30,499 nucleotides of DNA from positions 1 through 30,499 of the IMG/VR virus record IMGVR_UViG_3300030389_001651. One strand, 5' to 3'. The stretch's first letter is position 1; the number at the start of each line of letters is the position of its first letter. Below, one piece after another: positions 13,698 through 18,866 of this stretch. The stretch is from a virus. A program made the translations under genes and the position numbers. The notes beneath the pieces were generated by a model that did not search any database, was not told the origin of the DNA, and saw only the letters and a program-made list of their open reading frames with translations.

Positions 13698-13860
13698 TAT
13701 AACAAAAGTGATTGATAATTATTGTTTAAAAAAATATGGTCATACTAATTGGGATTGGACAGATACTCTTTATGATGAAGAGGACCAAAGAAGAATGTCT
13801 AAGTTGGGTGAATTAGAGGGTAATATAATTTTTTATTTTAAGGAGGTTAAAGATGAGTAA
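13690..13860 (+). CDS. GHxNW-family protein, copy 2, 56 aa
   Basis: Paralogue of the gene at 12876: DITKVIDNYCLKKYGHTNW, then an acidic middle (LYDEEDQRR), then GNIIFYFKEV. Conserved Asp, Cys, Gly-His and Asn-Trp positions suggest a structural or metal site. AGGAGG for the next gene lies in its last codons. It begins behind GGAGAAGGTA. Confidence 0.7.
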   Translation: MDDITKVIDNYCLKKYGHTNWDWTDTLYDEEDQRRMSKLGELEGNIIFYFKEVKDE

Positions 13861-14104
13861 ATATTGCTGTGAAATGTGTAATGAAGAACAGGTAAAAGTT
13901 TTTTATGAGCCAGATGTAAGACCTTATTTTATTTTCTGCTCTCAAAGCTGTATTAATAAACACTTAATTGATATAGAGCAAGGAGATTGGGATAACTATG
14001 AAGGTGGAAACTTACGAATTGAATATGCTAACGAAATAAAAAATAATTGGAAAAATTTGCATATACAAAAACACATACAAGAGGAGGTGTCAGATGTATT
14101 ATAG
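13853..14104 (+). CDS. Zinc-binding microprotein, 83 aa
   Basis: CCEMC (5-9) and CSQSC (29-33), with a C-terminal His in KHLID, resemble short MYND/FCS-like or treble-clef fingers. An acidic second half follows (GDWDNYEGGNLRIEY). AAGGAGG seven bases before the ATG is a very strong ribosome site. It ends in EEVSDVL, encoded by the next GAGGAGGTGTC cassette. Confidence 0.7.
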   Translation: MSKYCCEMCNEEQVKVFYEPDVRPYFIFCSQSCINKHLIDIEQGDWDNYEGGNLRIEYANEIKNNWKNLHIQKHIQEEVSDVL

Positions 14105-14393
14105 CTATGTTTTTAAAAATGGAGTAAAACAAACTTATATTGATTGGGAATGTGATATGTGGGTAGAAGTTAAAAATTTAGTAGACTGTTGTCCTGCCGA
14201 TCATGGTGAATCAAAAATATTATATCTAATAGAATGGTGCATACCAAATTTATCTAAAGATAATCCTTATATAAAAGTTGCAGAATCAGAAGATGAGGAA
14301 ATAAATGGCTACCATGAAACTTTAAATGTATATAGAGAAGTAAAAAAAGGAATTGATTGGGAGTTAGCAAATAAAAAAGGAGATAAAAGATGA
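14094..14393 (+). CDS. Unknown protein, 99 aa
   Basis: Starts behind GAGGAGGTGTCAG. N-terminus YYSYVFKNGVKQTYIDWE is strand-rich; WVEVKNLVDCCPADHGESK follows, then an acidic stretch (AESEDEEINGYH). No known motif. It ends with a four-base ATGA overlap onto the next gene. Confidence 0.7.
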   Translation: MYYSYVFKNGVKQTYIDWECDMWVEVKNLVDCCPADHGESKILYLIEWCIPNLSKDNPYIKVAESEDEEINGYHETLNVYREVKKGIDWELANKKGDKR

Positions 14394-14542
14394 GTAAACC
14401 AAAAGAATTTTATGTATATGCAACACTATCAACAGTTGTTGAAGCACCTACAAAAGAAGAAGCAATATTAACTGCTAATAATTTTTGGGCAAATCTACCA
14501 GATATAGGTGAAATAACTGCTGAAGAGATTAAAGATGAATGA
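14390..14542 (+). CDS. Small protein with VEAxxxEEA motif, 50 aa
   Basis: FYVYATLSTVVEAPTKEEAI has the same strand-strand-helix plan as the genes at 12489 and 12665, so a third member of a divergent family is likely. AAGGAG is nine bases before the ATG. It overlaps both neighbours by four bases. Confidence 0.66.
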   Translation: MSKPKEFYVYATLSTVVEAPTKEEAILTANNFWANLPDIGEITAEEIKDE

Positions 14543-14757
14543 TTTTAAGTATGTCGACAACTAAACCTCAATACCGTATTAAACTGGTATCCTGGGACGA
14601 AGTATCAGCTTACTTTGATCCAAACCTAGATCCACACTCTAAGTTTGGCTTCTTAGTCTATAAGCCTAAGTCAACCGTATATGACCAGGCTTTTTGGTAT
14701 GCAACTAACAAACTAAGATGGAGAGGAGTAGCTAAATATGTTGCACAATTACCCTAA
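14539..14757 (+). CDS. Unknown basic protein, 72 aa
   Basis: The ATG at 14539 overlaps the preceding TGA; a second ATG at 14551 (MSTTKPQYRI) is possible. The sequence is more basic and less acidic than the array average (PQYRIKLVSWDEVSAYF; YATNKLRWRGVAKYVAQLP). No family recognised. Its last codons contain the AGGAG that precedes a further 35-codon frame. Confidence 0.65.
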   Translation: MILSMSTTKPQYRIKLVSWDEVSAYFDPNLDPHSKFGFLVYKPKSTVYDQAFWYATNKLRWRGVAKYVAQLP

Positions 14758-14845
14758 AGCACATAAGATGAAAGTTAGGCACTCTTTTCACAAATATTAC
14801 TTCATAATACTCCTCTCCGAAATAATTGATTGGAGTGCCTTGTAA
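14738..14845 (+). CDS. Possible microprotein, 35 aa
   Basis: An ATG with GGAGAGGAG at nine bases opens a 35-codon frame overlapping the end of the previous gene. The product is basic then hydrophobic (KMKVRHSFHKYYFIILLSE). Its stop forms TAATG with the next start. The 8-bp inverted repeat AGGCACTC / GAGTGCCT lies within it. Credible from ribosome site and coupling only. Confidence 0.45.
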   Translation: MLHNYPKAHKMKVRHSFHKYYFIILLSEIIDWSAL

Positions 14846-14937
14846 TGTTTGAAGGTTGGACTTTTTTAAATTGGTTTGGCTTTATCGCAATCTGTTGGTG
14901 TGTCTTCCACCCCTTGTTGACTAGCAGAAGAAGATAA
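14845..14937 (+). CDS. Possible 30-aa membrane peptide antisense to the small terminase end
   Basis: Starts at TAATG with GGAG nine bases upstream. The peptide is very hydrophobic (FLNWFGFIAICWCVFHPLL) and ends in SRRR, a positive-out or positive-in anchor pattern. It overlaps the last 72 bases of the terminase gene on the other strand, so it could be chance. If real, it is the last gene of the array. Confidence 0.35.
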   Translation: MFEGWTFLNWFGFIAICWCVFHPLLTSRRR

Positions 14938-15486
14938 TTTTTTTTCCTCAACTTCCTCTATTACCTTTGGATCTTCTTTTTTAGTTTCAACACCTATCTC
15001 TATAATATTACCCATAAGCTGTGCTAAACGCTGTTCTACTTCTTTTCTACTCATTTGATCTATTTTGCCGAACATAACCTCTTTTCTATCTACTATAAGG
15101 CCACCAACCCTTAAAAGAGAGTTTTGGGCAGATATTGCAGCATTAAAAGATCCTGCAGCTAAAGCCTTATCTCTTATATCATATAAATCCTGGACTGCCC
15201 TATCATAATTAAGTTCATACTTTTTCTTAACTTCATTAGATAAAAAATTAAATTCTTTTCTAACCAGCTCATTCTTAAACACATTAACTGCAGCTTGGCG
15301 TGGATCTTTATAACCAGCTTTACTGGCACACTCTATTAAAGATAGTCTTGGATTATTAACAGCTATCCATACAAAGTTTCTTTGTCTTCTGGTAAGTTTG
15401 TTGTCTAGGTTAGCGAATTCAGGTGGAACTTCCTCTTCATCAGATATGATAGGCTCGTATTCTAGTTTATGTTTTTTGAATCCCAT
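14866..15486 (-). CDS. terS: Probable terminase small subunit, 206 aa
   Basis: Small terminases recognise the packaging site and load the large subunit. LTRRQRNFVWIAVNNPRLSL (31-50) followed by IECASKAGYKDPRQAAVNVF is the N-terminal HTH typical of Terminase_2-type small subunits, which usually read LTxxQxxFV...N...AAxxAGY. The middle is helical, for oligomerisation, and the C-terminus is acidic and disordered. I start at the ATG at 15486; a TTG three codons earlier extends the frame. Neither has a clear Shine-Dalgarno. It is unlinked to the large subunit and is transcribed from its own region, next to repeats that could include the packaging site. Confidence 0.8.
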   Translation of the reverse strand: MGFKKHKLEYEPIISDEEEVPPEFANLDNKLTRRQRNFVWIAVNNPRLSLIECASKAGYKDPRQAAVNVFKNELVRKEFNFLSNEVKKKYELNYDRAVQDLYDIRDKALAAGSFNAAISAQNSLLRVGGLIVDRKEVMFGKIDQMSRKEVEQRLAQLMGNIIEIGVETKKEDPKVIEEVEEKKLSSSASQQGVEDTPTDCDKAKPI

Positions 15487-15495
15487 ATTAAGCAA

Positions 15496-15546
15496 ATTAG
15501 GGTATTACGCTTATTTTAATACTACATACCCCCACATTACCCTAAT
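15496..15546. promoter_or_regulatory. Inverted repeat ATTAGGGTA / TACCCTAAT before the small terminase gene
   Basis: Perfect 9-bp arms at 15496-15504 and 15538-15546, 33 bp apart, lie between the promoter (-10 at 15557-15562) and the start codon of the small terminase gene. The right arm sits where transcription should start. It could be an operator, a 5' hairpin that hides the weak start site, or a terminase-binding site. Confidence 0.5.
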
Positions 15547-15556
15547 ATGTATAGAA

Positions 15557-15586
15557 AGGATAGTTTATAGATCTATTGTTTGTCAA
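15557..15586 (-). promoter_or_regulatory. Promoter for the small terminase gene
   Basis: On the minus strand a perfect TTGACA (15586-15581) is followed after 18 bases by TATCCT (15562-15557). The -10 is only a 4/6 match. Expected start near 15550, giving a leader of about 65 bases that contains the inverted repeat. Confidence 0.5.
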
Positions 15587-15626
15587 GAATTATTTTAAAA
15601 ATATAGATAGATTTCTTTATTGCCTA

Positions 15627-15719
15627 TGACAATAATGACAAAAATGAAATAATCCTGAAACCCTTATAAACAAAGGCTTTGAGGCCGTCATATATGTCAT
15701 GACAATAATTGACAATAAT
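15627..15719. repeat. TGACAATAAT iterons and TGTCATGACA palindrome
   Basis: TGACAATAAT occurs at 15627-15636 and twice in direct tandem at 15700-15709 and 15710-15719. A perfect palindrome TGTCATGACA (15696-15705) overlaps the first copy of the tandem pair. Degenerate copies (TGACAAAAATG at 15636) lie close by. Iteron-like repeats upstream of a small terminase gene could be a packaging site, a replication origin or operators. Confidence 0.55.
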
Positions 15720-15723
15720 AAAT

Positions 15724-15845
15724 GGGCAACAAAAACACTATGAATAGTAGAGGGGTATTCTTGTTGCCCTTGTAGTAAGTTTTGGTTTCATTCGTTTGCC
15801 CCTTACTACTATGTATGCTCACTATACGAAAAGTTGTTGCATACA
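15724..15845. repeat. Three successive inverted repeats in the intergenic block
   Basis: First: GGGCAACAA (15724-15732) / TTGTTGCCC (15761-15769), with an inner GAATA / TATTC pair at 15742-15746 and 15756-15760. Second: GTAGTAAG (15772-15779) / CTTACTAC (15802-15809). Third: TGTATGC (15812-15818) / GCATACA (15839-15845). All arms are perfect. None has a T-tract typical of a terminator. They could form an RNA of three hairpins or structured DNA at an origin or packaging site. Confidence 0.6.
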
Positions 15846-15849
15846 AAAC

Positions 15850-15939
15850 TTATATTTGATCAAATAAAACAATAAAGATTGCAGGTATTACGATTATAGC
15901 CACGAAAAACCAAAAAAAGAATTGTAGTGTTTCAATCAT
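15850..15939 (-). CDS. Single-pass membrane microprotein, 29 aa
   Basis: ATG at 15939, eight bases inside the end of the zinc-ribbon gene, and TAA at 15850. The product (MIETLQFFFWFFVAIIVIPA, then nine more residues) is almost wholly one hydrophobic helix with acidic ends. The overlap suggests translational coupling. Holin-like or host-membrane roles are possible, but the length is below that of known holins. Too short for family assignment. Confidence 0.55.
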   Translation of the reverse strand: MIETLQFFFWFFVAIIVIPAIFIVLFDQI

Positions 15940-16108
15940 TTGAATTTTCTTTTTCTGTTTCCTCAACCTTATCCCAATGTACCAAAACAAAAGCCTCACA
16001 TTTAGGGCAAGATAAATTAGTCACTATATGATAATCTTCACAACCATAATCTTCTCCAGTATGATCACCACCCCAAATTAATTCTGTTTGACATGCCCAA
16101 CAATTCAT
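15932..16108 (-). CDS. Zinc-ribbon microprotein, 58 aa
   Basis: CWAC near the start and CPKC about 30 residues later form a standard zinc ribbon; acidic residues separate them (GGDHTGEDYGCEDYH). I favour the ATG at 16108 because AGGA lies nine bases before it; an ATG at 16117 adds three residues but has no spacing for the AGGA. The end (EETEKENSND) overlaps the membrane microprotein start. Confidence 0.7.
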   Translation of the reverse strand: MNCWACQTELIWGGDHTGEDYGCEDYHIVTNLSCPKCEAFVLVHWDKVEETEKENSND

Positions 16109-16308
16109 AAAATACATTCCTGGCTATTATCTTCATCATAAAAGTTAATTAGATCTCCTTGTGGATCTGTTGCAGTCATGCCTACATTAATTTGATAGTA
16201 TTTTTTATAAGCGTCTAACAAAGAATTTGTTTTCTTGTTGTTATAATCATCAACGGCTTGTTCATACGATAATCTCATCATCATATAAAGTGTTCCTGAC
16301 TTACTCAT
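16105..16308 (-). CDS. Unknown helical protein, 67 aa
   Basis: The start has AGAGAGG ten bases upstream. N-terminal helix with Met-rich LYMMMRLSYEQAVDDYNNKK, then LLDAYKKYYQINVGM and an acidic tail (FYDEDNSQECIL). It is the first gene of a three-gene minus-strand set opposite the exonuclease operon. No family recognised. Confidence 0.7.
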   Translation of the reverse strand: MSKSGTLYMMMRLSYEQAVDDYNNKKTNSLLDAYKKYYQINVGMTATDPQGDLINFYDEDNSQECIL

Positions 16309-16352
16309 AAATACCTCTCTTTATTTGTAATAAATTAATTTTACTATTTGTA

Positions 16353-16381
16353 TTGTAAAATGTCTAGTATTTGTTTATACT
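16353..16381 (+). promoter_or_regulatory. Promoter of the exonuclease operon
   Basis: TTGTAA (16353-16358), a 17-base spacer and TATACT (16376-16381) match sigma70 at 4/6 and 5/6. The expected start is about 20 bases before the first ATG at 16408. No TACA-N3-TGTAAA operator is present here, unlike the other divergent regions. Confidence 0.55.
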
Positions 16382-16407
16382 TAGTAAATATTTTGACGGA
16401 GGTAAAC

Positions 16408-16593
16408 ATGTCATTAGAAAAAAACGGTATTGCTTATTCGCTTATAGACGCACAAGTAGACAACATTCAACAACAACAAAAACAAGACGCTTTGAATTAC
16501 TCAATCTTTGAGTTAAGAAAAGCACTCAAAGAAATATCTAACGAACTTGATGTTTTAGTTAAAAGAGTAGAAACAATTAAGGACGTATCATGA
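16408..16593 (+). CDS. Coiled-coil protein, 61 aa
   Basis: I start at 16408, where GACGGAGGTAAAC precedes the ATG; an upstream in-frame ATG at 16348 lies in the promoter. Most of the protein is one amphipathic helix (LRKALKEISNELDVLVKRVE) after a Gln-rich QQQQKQD turn. It overlaps the exonuclease start by four bases (ATGA), so the two may be made in step. Function unknown. Confidence 0.72.
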   Translation: MSLEKNGIAYSLIDAQVDNIQQQQKQDALNYSIFELRKALKEISNELDVLVKRVETIKDVS

Positions 16594-17474
16594 TAGATAA
16601 CCCACCACTACCAGATTCACTAAAAAGTCATCAGCATGTAGCTATTGGAGATACTATATATTTTCCTGATATGGATAATGCATATTATCATCAATCGCCT
16701 GGCGTGTCTTCATCTACCTTAAGGAGGTTTAGACAATCGCAGTTACATGCTATGCAAGAGGTGGTAGAGCCTACACCTGCTATGCAGTTTGGTTCTGCCG
16801 CCCACTCTCTTATTGTAGAGGGTGAGAACGCATTTAATAACGAGGTTGCAGTTATATCTGGATCTCCGTATACAAATGCAAACAAACAACTAAAACGTGA
16901 TTACGAAGATAGAGGTATGTTAGTAATTACACAAGACAAAAGGGACATGTTGTTTCGCATGAAAGATAATCTGATTGAAGAAGCAAGAAAGTTCCTTGAC
17001 GTTGATCAGGGCGAGTATCCTGGAGTTTTTACCAAGCCATACGAAAACTCCTTGTACTGGTGGGAGCAAGATGTACTCCTCAAGCTAAGGTCTGATGTTA
17101 TCAGACACCCAGTAGTGCAACCCTATTCAGATGAATCTATTGTAGTTATTGATTATAAGACTACAAGTGATTGCTCCGTATCTGGATTTACTCGCTCTAT
17201 TAGACGTTATCAGTATGATTTACAGGCCGCTTTTTATAGAAGAGGTTATCAAAAAGCTGGTTTTAAAGTAGAAGACTTCTTGTTTGTTGCACAAGAAACA
17301 AAGCATCCCTTTGCAACAAAAATATTCAAAATGAATGATGAGGATATGGATAGGGGATGGGAACAACTAGAAAAAACGCTTGGAGATTATAAGGCCGTAA
17401 GGGACGGGGAAAGACCTACGATCTATAATACTCCAAGCATAGTTGAGGTTATGTTGGGATACGAGTTTGAGTAA
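16590..17474 (+). CDS. PDDEXK/RecB-like phage exonuclease (DUF3799/ExoVIII type), 294 aa
   Basis: This family resects double-stranded ends for annealing-based recombination. Motifs in order: VSSSTLRRFRQS (39-50), typical of the family's 'S.S.L..F..S' start; GSAAHSLIVEG (68-78) with the conserved His; the acidic site SDV (D169); VVIDYKTT (185-192) with the D-x-K catalytic pair; and YQYDLQAAFY (207-216), the Q-x3-Q/A helix. Length is near that of the RecE nuclease domain. The gene lies on the opposite strand from a Sak4-like annealase and a DUF669 protein about 1-2 kb downstream; together they form a likely recombination module. Confidence 0.87.
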   Translation: MIDNPPLPDSLKSHQHVAIGDTIYFPDMDNAYYHQSPGVSSSTLRRFRQSQLHAMQEVVEPTPAMQFGSAAHSLIVEGENAFNNEVAVISGSPYTNANKQLKRDYEDRGMLVITQDKRDMLFRMKDNLIEEARKFLDVDQGEYPGVFTKPYENSLYWWEQDVLLKLRSDVIRHPVVQPYSDESIVVIDYKTTSDCSVSGFTRSIRRYQYDLQAAFYRRGYQKAGFKVEDFLFVAQETKHPFATKIFKMNDEDMDRGWEQLEKTLGDYKAVRDGERPTIYNTPSIVEVMLGYEFE

Positions 17475-17706
17475 AGGTAGCAAGCCTAGGCCTGGCAATC
17501 ATGATAAATGGAGCAAAGGTTGGGACAAAGTATTTAACAAAAAAAAGACAAAAGACATAACCAAACTTAAAAACGTGTGTGAAGAAAGATTTGTAAAAAA
17601 ATGTCTAAGTTGTAATAACAGCTACCCAAGAGATTATTTTCCTACAAAACAAAAAGCATATAAAGTCACACGGCTAGATATTTGTAAAGAGTGTTATAAG
17701 AAATAA
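17467..17706 (+). CDS. Basic zinc-ribbon protein, 79 aa
   Basis: The frame has no ATG near its start; TTG at 17467 (SKGSKPRPGNHDKWSKGW) is the best candidate, overlapping the exonuclease end by eight bases. An earlier TTG at 17443 would add eight residues. The N-terminal half is basic. CLSC and CKEC, 25 residues apart, form a zinc ribbon around YPRDYFPTKQKAYKVTRLDI. It may bind DNA beside the exonuclease; an HNH-like nuclease remnant is less likely as no HNH is seen. Confidence 0.65.
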   Translation: MSKGSKPRPGNHDKWSKGWDKVFNKKKTKDITKLKNVCEERFVKKCLSCNNSYPRDYFPTKQKAYKVTRLDICKECYKK

Positions 17707-17717
17707 GGAGAAACAAA

Positions 17718-17957
17718 ATGAACAAAGATAAATTAGTAGAACTAACAGATGAACTATTAACTGATATAGAACCTGAACTTAGAGAGTATATGAGAAAATG
17801 TTTAGAAGAAAAAATATGTGAAAAATTGTCAAGTATATTTACTTCTGCTCAATATGCTGGCACTTTTGCAGATAACAAAGAAAGACAAAAAAATTATAAA
17901 TCTGTAAAACCAATACTTGATGCTTGTATAGATAAATTACTTGGAGAAACAAAATGA
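17718..17957 (+). CDS. Unknown acidic helical protein, 79 aa
   Basis: Preceded by AAGGAGAAACAAA. Predicted helices: LVELTDELLTDIEPELREYM, KCLEEKICEKLSSIF, and a KSVKPILDACIDKLLGETK end. It overlaps the following gene by four bases. No family recognised. Confidence 0.72.
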   Translation: MNKDKLVELTDELLTDIEPELREYMRKCLEEKICEKLSSIFTSAQYAGTFADNKERQKNYKSVKPILDACIDKLLGETK

Positions 17958-18178
17958 CAGATGATGTAAACCACCCCCCACATTACGCCAAACAAGGTTC
18001 TGTAGAGTGTATTGACGCAATAGAATCAGCTCTTACCTTTGAAGAGTTTAAGGGTTATTGTAAAGCAGCAGCGTTTAAATACATTTGGCGTGAAGATCAT
18101 AAGGGTAATAATATCCAAGACTTAGATAAAGCAATATGGTATTTAACAAGGCTAAGAAACAAAATGGAGAACAGATAA
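17954..18178 (+). CDS. DUF3310 family protein, 74 aa
   Basis: The segments HPPHYAKQGSVECIDAIE (7-24), FKGYCKAAAFKYIWRED and IQDLDKAIWYLTRL define DUF3310, a small family spread widely in phages and sometimes labelled nucleotide kinase without proof. Role unknown; commonly found near replication genes, as here. ATGA overlap upstream, TAATG junction downstream. Confidence 0.88.
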   Translation: MTDDVNHPPHYAKQGSVECIDAIESALTFEEFKGYCKAAAFKYIWREDHKGNNIQDLDKAIWYLTRLRNKMENR

Positions 18179-18249
18179 TGGATCTTAGTTTTTATGCTTT
18201 AGTAGGCATTATTTTATTAGTAACATATCAAATATTTTTAGATAAATGA
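18178..18249 (+). CDS. Membrane microprotein, 23 aa
   Basis: TAATG-coupled start behind GGAGAACAGATA. The peptide MDLSFYALVGIILLVTYQIF, then LDK, is one transmembrane helix. Its stop overlaps the next ATG (ATGA). Coupling at both ends and a ribosome site support it despite its size. It recalls the 29-aa membrane peptide at 15850. Confidence 0.5.
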   Translation: MDLSFYALVGIILLVTYQIFLDK

Positions 18250-18386
18250 CCATAGAAAAAAAAATTCAAGAACTACAAAAGCACATCAAGTATATTGAAA
18301 TGGTGCTAAAAGAAAAAAGAGATGAGCTATTTTGTTTACTTGTAGAAAAAAAACAAAAAGATAAAGACAATAAAAAAGGGGCTTAA
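18246..18386 (+). CDS. Coiled-coil protein, 46 aa
   Basis: Follows the membrane microprotein by a four-base overlap. The sequence is a Lys/Glu-rich helix (IEKKIQELQKHIKYIEMVLK) ending in a basic tail (KKQKDKDNKKGA). Small membrane plus small coiled-coil pairs recall lysis gene layouts, but nothing specific supports that. Its last codons run into the terminator stem. Confidence 0.58.
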   Translation: MTIEKKIQELQKHIKYIEMVLKEKRDELFCLLVEKKQKDKDNKKGA

Positions 18387-18400
18387 CGCCCCTTAGTTTT
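18371..18400. terminator. Bidirectional terminator between convergent operons
   Basis: AAGGGGC (18376-18382) pairs with GCCCCTT (18388-18394) around TTAAC. It is followed by AGTTTT on the plus side; on the minus side it is followed by six T from the A-run at 18372-18377. It serves both the exonuclease operon ending at 18386 and the DUF669 gene ending at 18399, so both stop codons lie in or beside it. Confidence 0.82.
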
Positions 18401-18866
18401 ATCCCAGATCGGGTGGAACTGCCGCAGGGGGTGGCGACATACCACCAGTATCCGCAGGTAAATAGCGTAAAACTTTATTTTTACTACCAGTTCTTTCATT
18501 TCCCTCATCATCAGTCCAGTTGTTTTCAACTTCCTTTAGAGTGAGTGTAAGCTCTTTGCCTACATAGTCCTGAGCAGAACTAGGTGGTTGTTTTACAAAA
18601 CCAACAGCCTTACTAAGTCTAGTAAATATATCTGTTGATATTTGTTTAATTTCTTCTCTAGGATCCCACAAGTTAAACCACTCGTTGTGATCTCTATAAT
18701 TACCTCCAGCTATCTGGAAAGTCATCTTTAAAGTCCAATTACCCTTTTGAGATTTGTATTTCTCAGCTTGAATAATCTTTGCAGGGTGGTCGCCAGACGG
18801 AGCCACTCCAGGCCCCGCAGGTTTGTCCTCCACCTCAACATACGTAATGTCATCAAAGTCAGACAT
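18399..18866 (-). CDS. DUF669-type, SSB-like protein, 155 aa
   Basis: DUF669 proteins accompany phage Sak4/AAA_24 ATPases and probably bind single-stranded DNA. Features: a short acidic start, AGPGVAPSGDHPAKIIQAEK (17-36), KGNWTLKMTFQIAGGNYRDH (41-60), HNEWFNLWDP, then FTRLSKAVGF and the beta-rich GKELTLTLKEVENNW. The Pro-rich tail (GGMSPPPAAVPPDLG) resembles the flexible tail of SSBs but lacks their acidic tip. It overlaps the upstream ATPase gene by eight bases, so they are co-translated. The family call is from memory of motifs. Confidence 0.75.
   Translation of the reverse strand: MSDFDDITYVEVEDKPAGPGVAPSGDHPAKIIQAEKYKSQKGNWTLKMTFQIAGGNYRDHNEWFNLWDPREEIKQISTDIFTRLSKAVGFVKQPPSSAQDYVGKELTLTLKEVENNWTDDEGNERTGSKNKVLRYLPADTGGMSPPPAAVPPDLG

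Noticed and set aside
15627-15719. CRISPR-like repeats
   Set aside because: The repeat is only 10 bp, two copies are in direct tandem without a spacer, and there are no cas genes.
16348-16407. ATG at 16348 as start of the gene before the exonuclease
   Set aside because: It lies inside the promoter region without a ribosome site; the ATG at 16408 has GGAGG.
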